Shown: positions 37,901 through 47,597 of the stretch, one piece after another | Layout of the letters: each line of letters starts with the position of its first letter | Numbering within the stretch: the first letter of the stretch is position 1 | Origin: Daphnia pulex | Taxonomy: Eukaryota > Arthropoda > Branchiopoda > Diplostraca > Daphniidae | Direction of reading: 5' to 3' | DNA length: 64,000 bases | Assembly: GCF_021134715.1 (NCBI RefSeq) | Contig: NC_060021.1 | Coordinates: forward strand, 434,001-498,000 | Made by a program: the position numbers and the translations under genes | Notes under the pieces: generated by a model | Database searches by the model: none | What the model saw: only the letters and a program-made list of their open reading frames with translations | Told to the model about the DNA's origin: nothing

Positions 37901-39623
37901 CTCTGGCGGGAGTTGGCCCGGCTTCTGAGCCCGCCTCTTTCAGCATGGAGGTGTTGAGCTTCCAGCAACATCCACAGGTCCCGGCCCTTCATGATGATTT
38001 GGACTCCGACCTGGACGATCCGTTCACTCGTTTTGACAGCGACAATCGTCCGCCCAGCGGCGAAGTCACCACGCAGATGGTCAAGGAGACGTGGTTCATT
38101 CTTGCCATCGGCGGAGTTCTTTTGGCCACGCTGTGTCTTCTGGTGGCCGCCCTGATTGTCCGTCGCCGATGGGTCCGCAACAAGGCCATGTCCTCTGTGC
38201 AGAAAGTAGAGCTAGGCAGCGGAACGGACGGCAATTTACTCCACAGCGTCTGCAGTGGCAGCGGCGGCGCCAGAGATTTGCTCTGGTCACGCGGATGGCA
38301 TTCCGGCAGCACTGGCAACCACCACCACCATCCGTCGCGAACGGGGACGGTTTCGGCTTCGCAGAAAGAGGAGGAACTGGAAGCCCAGGCCTCGCTACTA
38401 CCCCAACAGCCGCAGCAGTACGGCAGCAGCGGAATCGCTCCGCCGGAATACGCCGAGCTGCTCAACCAGCACGGCTCCCAGCAGCAGCAGCACCAGTCGG
38501 ATCAGAGCCAACTGAGTCTCAGCTCGTTCCTGCCGCGTCGCAACAACACCAACAACATGATGCTGATGCAGGCCCAGATGCAGGCGCCTCCGTCCGCCTA
38601 CGCCACCACAACTTTGGTCAATCCGTCGATGCGAGGGCAGCAGCAGATCCACGGCCCTTATTCCAGCAAGTCGTCGGGCGACTCGAGCAGTGGCAGCTAC
38701 GTGGTCGAGCATCAAGATCGAATGGGCTGCGGGAGCAACAGCCGCAACAGCAACAACAACAGTCACCACAGTCGGAAGAACAGCAGCGGATTCTTGTCTA
38801 ATGGCAATGGAAACGGCCATCTGCAACAGCAGCAGAGAATTCCCAACTGGGCAGAACTTTTGCCTCCGCCACCGAGACATCCGCCGCCACCTAGTCCAGC
38901 ACCTAATTGCGATCGATCCACTTCCGCTTCGAAAGACGTAAGGACATTTTTTAAAATCATCATCTATTAGCGCGCGAATTTCAAATTTTAAAATCTGAAC
39001 GATTATTTCAGGGATCGCTTCCGCTGCCAAATTCCGTCAAACCGTCGCTGAAATTCAGTTCGGCCAATCCCAGTCCGGCCTTGTCGAAGCGTAGTGCTCC
39101 TGCAGGATCGACTGGCATCTCCAGCACGTTCAAACCTCCATCGCCTCAGTACAATGTCAGTCTTGGAGGAGAAGAGACGGTGCCGAATGGCAACCGGAAT
39201 GCAATCCGAACTGGGCGGACGAAAGCCATAAGGTCGACACCGTCCCAGAGATCCGGCACCTCCGGATCGCACACGGAACTCGATCAACCGGCTCTCAAGG
39301 GATACTCGGATTCGGGATCAGAGCGAAGTTTCCCGCCGGGCAGCTGCTACACGACGGCGCCCATGAATTACCAATCGAATCCCCTGGACAACATCACAAC
39401 CCACTGGGACGACGACGTCGACGACTACAGCCGCAGCATTAGCGGCGGCCACGGAGTCGATTACAGCCATGGCGACGACGACGACAGCCATTCAGACGGC
39501 GACGACTTGGCCTCTTCCGTCTACGACAACAGTCCCGTCGTCTATCGGCCACCGTGCGGGAAACCACCGGCCCAGGCCAACGCTCCTATGCCTCGTCGGA
39601 AACAATTAATGACTTTGACTTGA
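16864..39623 (+). CDS. robo: roundabout (Robo) axon-guidance receptor, nine coding exons
   Basis: Slit receptor, a single-pass type I membrane protein steering axons and migrating cells. Coding exons: 16,864-16,975; 23,183-23,524; 33,269-33,446; 34,793-34,923; 35,582-35,868; 36,020-37,511; 37,586-37,701; 37,774-38,937; 39,012-39,623. Every junction has GT/AG and matching phase; the sum is 4,434 bases, 1,477 residues plus stop. Approximate domains: signal peptide 1-37, Ig1 40-151, Ig2 152-254, Ig3 255-350, Ig4 362-455, Ig5 460-560, FN3 domains 575-690, 715-845 and 848-950, membrane helix 993-1015. The tail has CC0-like PPEYAELL (~1109), CC1-like AYATTTL (~1162) and CC2-like NWAELLPPPP (~1244). 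I see no clear CC3. Ig1 is diagnostic of Robo (MLPGGDLFFFRVVHGRKE). An in-frame ATG at 16,801 would add 21 residues; I prefer 16,864 because it gives a compact signal peptide and has AAA before the ATG. Confidence 0.95.
16976..23182 (+). other. robo: robo intron 1 (6.2 kb)
   Basis: GT...AG intron, phase 1. No recognisable nested gene, with poly-pyrimidine tracts, CA repeats near 19,503 and GGGT runs near 20,655 and 20,707. Large first introns often hold enhancers in guidance-receptor genes, but nothing here can be assigned. Confidence 0.8.
19503..19517. repeat. (CA)n microsatellite
   Basis: CA dinucleotide run inside robo intron 1. Confidence 0.75.
23183..23524 (+). CDS. robo: robo coding exon 2 (Ig1)
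   Basis: Encodes the complete first Ig domain, starting SPRITEHPTDMTVARNDP, with Cys in LKCSADG and YWCLARN. Acceptor ATATAG ends at 23,182; donor GTAAGT at 23,525, phase 1. In the family Ig1 is the main Slit-binding domain. A Gln/Ser-rich stretch and six consecutive Gly sit just before the conserved HRVMLPGG, an expansion compared with the short loop I know from other Robos. Confidence 0.95.
27091..27110. repeat. (GA)n microsatellite
   Basis: GA dinucleotide run of about ten units in robo intron 2. Confidence 0.8.
29854..29887. repeat. interrupted (AC)n microsatellite
   Basis: AC-rich array with CACAAA interruptions in robo intron 2. Confidence 0.75.
33269..33446 (+). CDS. robo: robo coding exon 3 (first half of Ig2)
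   Basis: Encodes the N-terminal half of Ig2: HPEFRTVPLATRG, LECEPPRGHPEPQVRWKKNG. Acceptor CATTAG, donor GTATTT at 33,447; ends in phase 2 within an Arg codon completed by exon 4. The PPRGHPEP motif matches the PRGSPEP of Robo Ig2. Confidence 0.93.
33447..34792 (+). other. robo: robo intron 3
   Basis: GT...AG intron, phase 2, inside Ig2. Starts with TTTA repeats. Contains an 11-base G run at 34,159-34,169. No other feature found. Confidence 0.85.
34159..34169 (+). repeat. poly-G run
   Basis: Eleven consecutive G, inside robo intron 3; prone to length variation or sequencing error. Confidence 0.7.
34793..34923 (+). CDS. robo: robo coding exon 4 (second half of Ig2)
   Basis: Encodes IRMDENGNLIFAKLMSSDEG and the second Ig2 Cys (YQCSAQN), ending LLSVH plus one base of Val. 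Acceptor ATCTTAG, donor GTAGGT at 34,924, phase 1. Confidence 0.93.
34924..35581 (+). other. robo: robo intron 4
   Basis: GT...AG intron, phase 1. Contains a CT microsatellite at 35,257-35,272. No gene recognised. Confidence 0.85.
35582..35868 (+). CDS. robo: robo coding exon 5 (Ig3)
   Basis: Encodes Ig3 (RPVIVRPPQDTTALLGGEV, LECGVTGDPPPHVEWRR, RYVCEVENSVG). Acceptor TTTCAG; donor GTATGT at 35,869; phase 0. Junction with exon 4 restores the family's VHVRP sequence. Confidence 0.95.
36020..37511 (+). CDS. robo: robo coding exon 6 (Ig4, Ig5, FN3-1, FN3-2)
   Basis: A single 1,492-base exon encodes two Ig domains (Cys pairs LDCPVHG/LWCGAVS and LACSTTE/YTCWIGS) and two fibronectin III domains. 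These are joined by a Gly/Ser-rich linker (GSVGSGSSGGG). Acceptor TTTAAAG is weak but phase 0 matches; donor GTAAGT at 37,512, phase 1. Such a long multi-domain exon suggests intron loss relative to genes with one exon per domain. Confidence 0.93.
37586..37701 (+). CDS. robo: robo coding exon 7 (start of FN3-3)
   Basis: Encodes PEGPPRDLIVRQL and WSEPSHNQRNGIITGYQ, the first strands of FN3-3. Acceptor TGTGCAG, donor GTAAAT at 37,702, phase 0. Flanked by introns of 74 and 72 bases, typical of compact arthropod genes. Confidence 0.95.
37774..38937 (+). CDS. robo: robo coding exon 8 (FN3-3, membrane helix, tail)
   Basis: Completes FN3-3, then an acidic juxtamembrane stretch, the membrane helix (FILAIGGVLLATLCLLVAAL) and the basic stop-transfer RRRW. 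The tail is rich in Gln, Ser and Asn and carries CC0-, CC1- and CC2-like motifs. CC2-like NWAELLPPPPRHPPPP is the Enabled-binding type in Robo1 proteins. Donor GTAAGG at 38,938, phase 0. Confidence 0.95.
39012..39623 (+). CDS. robo: robo coding exon 9 (C-terminal tail)
   Basis: Last coding exon, acceptor ATTTCAG, phase 0, ending with TGA at 39,621-39,623. Low-complexity tail with an Asp/Ser-rich acidic segment (SHGDDDDSHSDGDD) and Pro-rich C-terminus. I do not recognise a canonical CC3 proline motif. Confidence 0.9.
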   Translation, partial: GSLPLPNSVKPSLKFSSANPSPALSKRSAPAGSTGISSTFKPPSPQYNVSLGGEETVPNGNRNAIRTGRTKAIRSTPSQRSGTSGSHTELDQPALKGYSDSGSERSFPPGSCYTTAPMNYQSNPLDNITTHWDDDVDDYSRSISGGHGVDYSHGDDDDSHSDGDDLASSVYDNSPVVYRPPCGKPPAQANAPMPRRKQLMTLT

Positions 39624-40740
39624 TGCGATCCTGGGACCCTGCCAATCTCTCCATCCTGTCTAACTAGTCACTACTGCGAATCATGCTACAACACAGTACT
39701 ATAATATAATATGAAAAAAAAAAACCACACAATCGTCGCCTCCTACCGGATGGTCGTGGAAGTAATTTTTTAAACTTTTACTTGATATTATAATTGTATG
39801 AATTTATTGCCACCCTCCACTCTTTATATAAAATCTTTTAATTCTTGATGCAGATAAAAATACCGTGCTCTATTAATTCTATTTGGCGGAATAAAACAAC
39901 AAAAAAAAATAAATGAATTCCGCTAATCTGTGATACCGCCATCAATTCAATTTTGCCCCATTTTTGTGTGTCAGTTCGATCCTCTTTTAATTGCGCTGCT
40001 CTCTGGTCGCGTTTCAATTTCCTTTTCTTGCAAGCTCATTTTTTGACCACTTTTGAACAGCAGGGCGTTGTATCTTATTGTTGTCTCTCCGCTTTCGTTA
40101 TATTCATGTGATCCATTCGCACTTTTTGATAACAAAGCAAATCGACGAAGAGACGGAAAAAAAACTAAGGTACTTCTACACTTGGCAACACAGCACATAT
40201 CTCACCTCCCTTTTTGAATTCGTGTGTATTGGTTTGTTTTTAGGGAAGACCTCCCCCCATCGCCATCTCGCCCACTGAATGTTTGTGTCAAAACTAAATG
40301 TACATTTTCATTTCGATGCTCGTTAACCGTGTATAATAATAATAATAATCTCTCGTGTTCACTTTTCGTTCGAATCCTGCGTCAAGTATTTTTGTGTGTG
40401 GTCGCCATTCTGGTTGCGGATTTTATACGTTGAATGTTGTAAAACTTGTAACATTTTTCATCATCAAACTACAGCTGAATGTAGGATATATATATATATG
40501 TGTATACATTTTATACCTGTAATATTTTCTTCTCCGTTTGAATTCGGTTTCAGTCTCGCCTATTTTTGAAGCCGATGAAGAAGGTGACAAATCTATGCCC
40601 CTCAATCTATTGATAATCCTATTATACCGTCTTCACGTGTCGTCAATGTCGATTACATTGAAACTATGCCAGCGATGGCTCGAAATGGTCTATTTTGTGG
40701 TTTATTTAATTTGGCAACATCAAACTTAATTGAAATGTTG
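39624..40740 (+). other. robo: robo 3' UTR and downstream sequence
   Basis: AT-rich, no open frame of note. Contains AATAAA at 39,890 and 39,909; the mature 3' end probably falls within about 30 bases of one of them. Beyond ~39,940 nothing is recognised. Confidence 0.6.
39890..39895 (+). terminator. poly(A) signal of robo
   Basis: AATAAA 267 bases after the robo stop codon, followed by an A-rich stretch and a second AATAAA at 39,909-39,914. Confidence 0.6.
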
Positions 40741-43700
40741 TTGTAATTACAAAGACACTGTCGAATTTTTGACTGAGAAATAGCGAAGCCAAGCAACAGA
40801 GAAATTCGCGATTTTGACGAAATGTAAGTAGTTCCAAATGATCCCGTTAATGAACACTAGATGGTGCTTGAAATTGTCGTCTGTAATGAATGACGAAAAG
40901 TCGAACAACAAACACGTTACGTTATTAGTGTTCTTCTTTAACTTCTGTTCGTTTTTTTTAAAAGAATATTCAACTACAAATGTAAGTTTATCTGTAACTA
41001 TTATATACTATATATAACACCACCATACTTAATTGCCGAACCAAAGTTAATACAGGTCAAAAACAATAATAGGTTAGTCACAGTTTTGTGAAGTTACTAT
41101 TGATCTTGCTAGGCGGACATGCTTTATTTATTCTGACTGAACATGATTTTTTCTACAAATATTGCATTGACAGACAAGTATTATTCTTCCTTAACAAATT
41201 TTAAACTTTTTTGATGTTATAAACAGTGTTTTCTGTCATAGAGAAAGCTACGGGAACATAATCAAGGCCATGGGTAATCTTCAGATTTTTTGCTGCAACT
41301 TTGGGGAAGGAAGTCACACGAAAAGATTCAGGGCACGTACCAGCATGTGTTGTATTTTTCTAGATGTTTTACTCAAGCAGTATGTAGCAATTAACTTTAG
41401 TTTATTGCATTAATGTTGGAATATTTATTGGAATATTTCCTTTAGATTCAACATGACTGTTTGATGCCAAAGTTAGTCGGAACTCTAACACCGATAACCG
41501 TCGCTGCTGCTGCCTTACAGCCACAGACAGGAAAATTGTTCTTTTCTTCAGAAAATTGTAAGTTTTATTTTTTGTCTAGACCCCCCATACCACAAATCTC
41601 ATCAGATTTTTTTTTGTGATGTTTATTTGTTTGATTGTTCATTTCTCGTGAGTCGTGATGTTAAGCTTCGGAAAGCAATCCTTCCGTTCCGTACAGTCAA
41701 ACGTAGTAATCGTGAGGGAATCTTTTGGCTGTCGGTAGGTGGCTTAAATGGATTGTCCCCCAGCCACCAGGTGACGCGAGTGTCTTTGTGAGGACGAAAT
41801 ATTTGCCATTTGTTCCCGAGACGCTGACTGAAAGTGTATTCCAAATCCATTACGGAATTGCGGTGTCGATCTACATTTTCAGCCATGAAATGGTAATGCT
41901 AGTTTGGAATTCTTAAATTTAATTATTCTTAGACGTTTCTGTCTGAATTTACAGGCTATCTGGGATATAATTTCACTTGGCCATTAATAATGTGACGACT
42001 TGGGTCGAAACTGCTGTCCAATGTCGGCCATTGTTAGCTGTACGTCTTGGCTGTACGTCTCATCTTGTGCAGAAACACTTCAGACCTAGTAAAGTAATCT
42101 TGTTGATGAATTTCCCTCTTATAATACAATTTGTTTTATTAGTTGATGTTAAGGTTGGAGATAGAGATCCCTTTGCTCAACTGTTGCAGAAATTGAGAAC
42201 ACGACAAAGTCTGAGCTTCATGACTGTTGTATCATCAACATGGTTTTCTTGCAGCCAGCTGGTGAAATATGCGATCAAGTCAAGTTGAGCTGCAGCTGCT
42301 GCATGCAGTTTATCGAGCTGGTGTTATCCCAAGTGTCACTGAAGGAAGACTCATTGAATTGGTAATGTGATTGATGTTATAGGTTGTAACTTGGAAAGTC
42401 TTGTGTTATTTTGTTTTGTTTTTTTATATTTTGTATTCAATTGACAAGTTTAAAATTTGATTAAATTGTAGAATTGTAGAAAATTAGGGGTAATATTTCT
42501 TCCTTCCAAATAATTGTTTCCATTCAAAGATAGCCCTGTTAAGTTTTTTTAAAATTGTCTTTCAATCAATCTAGAATAAAAATTCCCACTCAGTATTACC
42601 AAGATTTGTAACATATTGGAAGTATTCTTGTTTATTTTTCAATTTTAATTTTAAAAATATTAATTTTAAATAGAAGTAAACTTTATTATTGGTACCCTTT
42701 TTCACATTTCCAAATGTTATTGCTTATTGGTTCATTAATGTTCTTTTGCTTTGTAGGAGTTAATGGTCAATTGGATGTTTGAGCTGTTTATGGTGTTGCT
42801 GTTTGGTGTACAGTGGTTTTGCAGCCCCCTTCCAATTGAGAGATGCTCTGAAATGGAGTTTGGTGCAGACTTGCAGGTCAACATCACACTTAAATCGACT
42901 TAAATGTGGATTTGCCTATGTTGGTGTCCATGCAGTATATGCAGTGTTGAACGGTTGGGTAAAATAGTTCATGCTGCCTGATGGCTGTCCAACAGTGACG
43001 GCCCGGACAATCCTGAATCCTTAAGGGTTGCCATTCCATCGAGGCTTAAACGAGGGTACGTAGTTACACGTTAGTCAAATTGTTAAAGCTACAAATTCAA
43101 TTGTTTGTATTACCTAGATGATGCGGAGGTGTTGCTCATTGAGGGGTTTTGGTGACAAGGAGTCACTGAACGAAACGCTAAACCAAATGAAAAAAAAAAT
43201 AATAAAAAAGGTAATGCTAGGTACGACATGAAGCTTTTTCTTTCGCAGAAAATAATGTGAATTTGTTTGCAGCCAACGATCCTTTATATATCCGAGCCGA
43301 GTCTTTTCCGTCTACATTCGGTGTGAAGAGCGAAACCCAAATTTCAACACATTTTACTGCTTAGCAACGAAAACAAAGCGAGTGTCAAAACATTGTTTTA
43401 CTTGCGCATACTTTATTGGGGCAGAAACGCGTTGGTCATGTAACAGGGTGGATTTTTTTTTCACTTCTGTTCATGCAGCATCAAACGACACGCGATAGGT
43501 TCTGGCGGTAATCAACTATTCAAAATGTAGACATGTCAATGTAAAAGACAGGGTAAGAGTAGCCTTATTCATTTATGTCAAATAGCTGCTAGTAGGATCT
43601 CATTGTTGATTTGCGGTTACAAAATCCATAGCCCTAGAGTTCAGGTATTGTCAATCAATCATTTGATTTGCGTTTTAGATGCTCCTAAATCAGCTGTGGA

Positions 43701-44125
43701 AATACGATTCCCCCCGCTTCTCCTGGATGGTTACTTAGGATCATTTAAGTTCATTTTTGAGTTATTCGTTGTGAACGTAGCGGACGAACTCTGACAGTCT
43801 ATCGAGCTTTAGCAATTGCGTCTATTTCTTATTTTATTGATTATATTCAACCGTTTTATGAGAATTTTTGATTTGTATTTTTTTATATTCATAATTTACC
43901 TTTTTTATCTTTTTTTTTAGATTTTCTTCTCCGACCGCAGGGGCAAGGATTATGTGTTTGAAACTTAGAAAAGTTTGCAGTGGAATATTAAAAAAAAAGC
44001 CGACTGTCCTTCAAACGGTTCGAAATGGAAGATTTATTCATTCACTGAAGAAACGAGTCAAATGACTCAAATGTCAAATGTGGTATTTTTAAAATGACTA
44101 AAATTTTAGCCATTATCATTTATGA
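40741..44125. other. AT-rich region with splice-like signals, gene not recognised
   Basis: Several short, less AT-rich blocks are bounded by good splice signals. Examples are GTAAGT near 40,825, an acceptor near 41,445 followed by GTAAGT near 41,557, ACAG near 41,955, GTAG near 42,757 and GTACGT near 43,056. The intervening frames are broken and match no family I know. It could be a non-coding RNA gene, a decayed gene, or chance. Confidence 0.3.
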
Positions 44126-44530
44126 TTTGATATTTATTTTGATATTGGTTTTTGTTGACCCATCCCCAGCAACGTCAACCTGCAGAAAGAAAAAGGCCAG
44201 TTTCTATGACCTTGACGCTCGAAGGTCACGGAGATCATTACGTTAAACGTGTCATGCAGTGGTGTAGAGGTTGGGTGAGAATGACACGTGTTGCTTCATT
44301 ATCAAAAAGGTACAATAGCCGCAAGTGTAAGCTTTTTGGTATTCATTTTGATATTGGTTATTGTAGACCCATCCCCGGCAAAGTCACCTGCAGAAGGAAA
44401 GGCCAGTTTGCATTTCAATCGAAGGTCATGGAGATCATTACGTAAAAGGTGTCAGGCATTGGTGTAGAGGTTGGGTGAGAACGGGACGTTTTGCTTCATT
44501 ATCAAGAAGGTAAAATATAGCCATTAGGCT
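44126..44530 (+). repeat. 209-base imperfect tandem duplication
   Basis: Two adjacent copies (about 44,126-44,334 and 44,335-44,530) share GACCCATCCCC (at 44,157 and 44,366), GGTGTAGAGGTTGGGTGAGA, and TTGCTTCATTATCAA. They lie directly upstream of the TATA box at 44,556, so they may be duplicated upstream control sequence of the tyrosine-rich gene. No coding potential is seen. Confidence 0.8.
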
Positions 44531-44555
44531 TAAGAGGAGGGGTGAGAAAAAATTG

Positions 44556-44592
44556 TATAAAAGGCGAGAGAAAAGTTGACAGGGATCAGTCG
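44556..44592 (+). promoter_or_regulatory. TATA/initiator core promoter of tyrosine-rich repeat gene
   Basis: TATAAAAG at 44,556 and arthropod initiator TCAGT at 44,586-44,590. The putative +1 A is at 44,588, 32 bases from the first T of TATA. A 68-base first exon with an ATG follows. A degraded duplicate in which TATAAAA reads TTCAAAA lies about 275 bases downstream. Confidence 0.7.
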
Positions 44593-44830
44593 AGTGAGCA
44601 TCTCCGACACGGCAATAACTCCATATTTCGTCGTAATAACAGTTTGCAATCATGGGTAAATGTTCATTTTTATTTCGAGTCGTAAATCTATTCTATCTTG
44701 TTATTAGTTGTTGATACGACTAGTTACCTTCGAAAACTAATTTCCCATTGTTTATTCATAGTTAATTATGGCATTGTGTTGCTGTTGGGTGTTGTATCGT
44801 TGATGTCGACCACGAGAGAAAATCTTTCAA
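44588..44830 (+). pseudogene. tyrosine-rich secreted protein gene, copy A (truncated)
   Basis: Exon 1 (44,588-44,655) ends ATGG followed by donor GTAAAT. Exon 2 starts at 44,762 and gives a clear signal peptide, MVNYGIVLLLGVVSLMS. After about 17 codons the sequence runs into a second copy of the promoter and exon 1, so the YYT repeat part is missing. Translation would read on through former leader sequence for about 45 codons. Possibly still transcribed; the repeat protein itself cannot be made from this copy. Confidence 0.6.
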
Positions 44831-45414
44831 AAGGAAAGAGAAAAGGCAACATAAGTCAATCGAGTGAGCATCTCCGACCTGGCAACAACTGGATTCTTCG
44901 TCGTATTACTAGGTCGCAATCACGGGTAAATAATCTGTATTTCTACGTGGAATTTTGTATCAATTTTCATTTTTTTTTTTTTTCTATTTGATAATATGTC
45001 CGTTATATTGTTGAATATTTAATATTGTCTAGTTAACTATGCCGTCATGCTGCTATTGGTTGTTCTATCGTCGATGGCTGGGTCGACCACTGGTGTACCG
45101 ACGTCTCCTGAATAAGGCGGATATCAAACAGCAACGCCACCGCCTTACTACGCAACAATATACGCAACGACCAGATACTACACCGAGGTTGCACTGTTGG
45201 GTTTACAGTTAAACCACCAAGGATCCAGATGATTTCACCACAACTTGTGCTGCTCCTCGAGCTACACTACCAAAGCGCTAGAGTACTACACCGAGGCACC
45301 TACTGAGACTACGCAACTACGTATGCTGCCCCAACCTACGACACCGAGGCTCCAGCTTATTACATCACCAAAGCTGTCGAATTCTACACTGGAGCGCCAA
45401 AGTACGACAGAAAT
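44831..45414 (+). pseudogene. tyrosine-rich secreted protein gene, copy B (broken)
   Basis: A duplicate of promoter and exon 1 (about 44,831-44,929), with TATAAAA changed to TTCAAAA and the start ATG changed to ACG. Exon 2 starts at 45,033 with a signal-peptide-like NYAVMLLLVVLSSMAGS, then PTSPE, an in-frame TAA, and YYT/YYTEAP repeats in shifting frames. At about 45,414 it is abruptly joined to AIFM1-like exon sequence. Confidence 0.7.
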
Positions 45415-46640
45415 CAGTCAAGTGAGCTTCTCCGACACCCAACACGGCAACCCCGAAGTTTCGAATAAACTTCGTTTCAAACAGTGGCAAAAAGTGAAGG
45501 TGAGTTCTTAATTATTGTAATTTTGTGCAATATGTACTAATGACTTGTTTTCGTTCCTTGGCTGTCTTTCGAACAAGACGAATTCGACTGCAATCGCGTC
45601 GAATTGAATAGCAAAGATAACATATTCGTACGTGTACACCGCGCCGTTAAACTTGACATTGTCGGTCGGCAAGCCGCACTTGACGATGGCCGTACCATCA
45701 CCTACGACAAGTGCGTTATTGCCACAGGTAAACATTTTATGCCAATCGAAATTATGGAATGCTGAATAACTTTTTAATCCTCCTGCTCGATAGTATCTAA
45801 GAGTCTATTTAAACTGCTAGCAATTTATTTTCTGTGAATTAGTTCTACGAATAGAATTAGTTTTACGAATTCCTCTAAAAATGGCCTTTATTTTCTTGTT
45901 AGGTGTTAAACGAAAATCTCTTCCAATCCCTGAGCGGTGCCCTTAAAGATGCCCACGAGCACGTAGCGCTGTTCCGCAACATCGATGGCGGTAACATAGG
46001 TCGAGTTCCCCGTTCTCCTAAATATTTGAGCCAATGGACAACCGAGAAGGTGAAAGCGGAAAGTGTTAATGGTTTGCTCAAAGCTAATGTGGAGGGTGCA
46101 ATTTTCGAAGACTACAAGGTCGCATTGACCTTAAACAATGGTCAAAAGGTAAACAGTTATTTCTGTACATGATTTAGCGATGTTAATTAAAATCTAAAAA
46201 TTATTTCAGCAGATTTAAACTGACCATGTCGTCGCTGCTGTCGGTTGGGACGTAAACACGGATTTGGCTGTTGCTTTTGGTTTGGAAATAGAAGAGAGGA
46301 GATTTTGGTGGTTATCGAGTGAATACCGAGCTTGAAGCACGATCGAACGTTTGGTTGGTAAGAATCCTTGAACATTTTATTTCATATTAATTGAACTACT
46401 GTGATTAAAACTTGACCAACATTGACTGCTCTAATGTTGTTGTTAGATAGTATATGAAGTTCTTGTTAAATTAGATTCTTATTATTGGGTTTGGATTTTA
46501 TTTTTTATTAGGCTGGAGATGTTACGTTCTTTTGTGATATCAAATTGGGTCGCTGGTGTATGGAACATGATCACCATGCTGTTGCATCAGGGCGATTGGC
46601 TGGAGAGAACAATACTGGCAAAGAAACAAGGATAAAAAAT
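45415..46640 (+). pseudogene. AIFM1-like (apoptosis-inducing factor) partial pseudogene
   Basis: Exon-structured fragment of a mitochondrial AIF flavoprotein. Pieces: 45,415-45,499 (SNKLRFKQWQ, donor GTGAGT); about 45,570-45,729 (DEFDCN, DGRTITYDKCVIATG); 45,903-46,148 (PKYLSQWTTEKVKAE, NNGQK, donor GTAAAC); 46,210-46,357 (TDHVVAAVG, GLEI); and 46,512-46,620 ([21 protein letters not shown]). Introns are kept, so it is not a retrocopy. The fourth exon carries a frameshift after GLEIE and an in-frame stop; the second lacks an obvious acceptor. Both ends of AIF are missing. It sits inside the tyrosine-rich gene cluster and is duplicated in the right arm. Confidence 0.85.
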
Positions 46641-47597
46641 TGCAGTGCACTGTTAACAAGTGCATTCTTCGTCGTAATATCAGTACGCAATCGGGTAAAT
46701 ATTCTGTTTCACGGAGTTTTTATAAATTATTTGATTTTTATCTGCTTGTGTACCATATTGAATATTAATGTTCAAATTATTTGCTGAATAGTTGATTGTG
46801 ATGTCGTGATGTCGCCGTTTGCCGTATCGTTGAAGGCTGGGTCGATCACTGGTGTACCGATGTCTCCTGGGTATGGCGGATACCAAAGCACCACGCCGCC
46901 GCCTTGCTACACAACGACAACATTCGCAAGAACCGGTTACTACACTGAGGCACACTATTACTACACCACCAAGGCTCCAGAGTATTACACCGAAGCTGAT
47001 GCTGCCCCGAGTTACAACATCAAACGTACTACACCGAAGCTCCCAAGTACTAAAACCACCAAGTCACCAGAGTATTACACGTATGTTGCCCCAGCTTGCT
47101 GCATCGAGGCTCCCAAGTATTACCTAGTTCCTAGCTACTACACCGAGGCTCCAAATTATTACACCACCAAAGCGGCTGAATACTACACCGAGCCGCCCAA
47201 GTACTACACCAACAAGGCTCCCACCACAACTTGTGCTTCCCTGAGCCTCTACACCGAAGCCCCGAAGTATTACTCTGCCCTAAGCTACACAACTACAACT
47301 GAGGCGGCCAAGTACTACGCAGCCCCAACTTACTACACAGCGGCTGCTCCTTCGTACTACGTTGAATCGGAATACTACACCTAGGCTTCAGTTTACTACA
47401 CCACAACCTACGCTACACCTAGCTACTACACCGAGGCCCCTATGTACTACACTACCAAGGCACCTGAGTATTATAACACTACTTACGCTGCTCCGACCAA
47501 CTACACCGAAGCTCCGAAGTATTACTCTATCCCGAGTTACTTCACCACTAAGGCACCTGAATATTACACCACACCTTACGCTTCTCCAACTTACTAA
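46641..47597 (+). pseudogene. tyrosine-rich repeat protein gene, copy C (stop-interrupted)
   Basis: A remnant of exon 1 (about 46,660-46,690, ATG lost) and exon 2 from 46,792. The former signal peptide has lost its hydrophobic core. The body reads as tandem YYTEAPKYY / YYTTKAPEYY units, 192 codons from 46,806 to a TAG at 47,382-47,384. The same frame continues with further repeats to TAA at 47,595-47,597, so the TAG looks like one GAG-to-TAG change. Such Tyr/Pro/Thr repeats suggest an extracellular matrix, cuticle or adhesive protein; exact role unknown. Confidence 0.7.

Noticed and set aside
36124..39287. Long antisense and shifted frames over robo exons (up to 210 codons)
   Set aside because: They are shadows of GC-rich coding sequence; the sense frame has clear Ig, FN3 and membrane domains.
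40365..40385. TTCGAATCC resembling a tRNA T-loop
   Set aside because: No matching acceptor stem or anticodon arm around it.
41623..41886. Reverse 87-codon frame with a plausible look
   Set aside because: No family recognised, and the flanking signals favour the + strand if anything; too weak to call.
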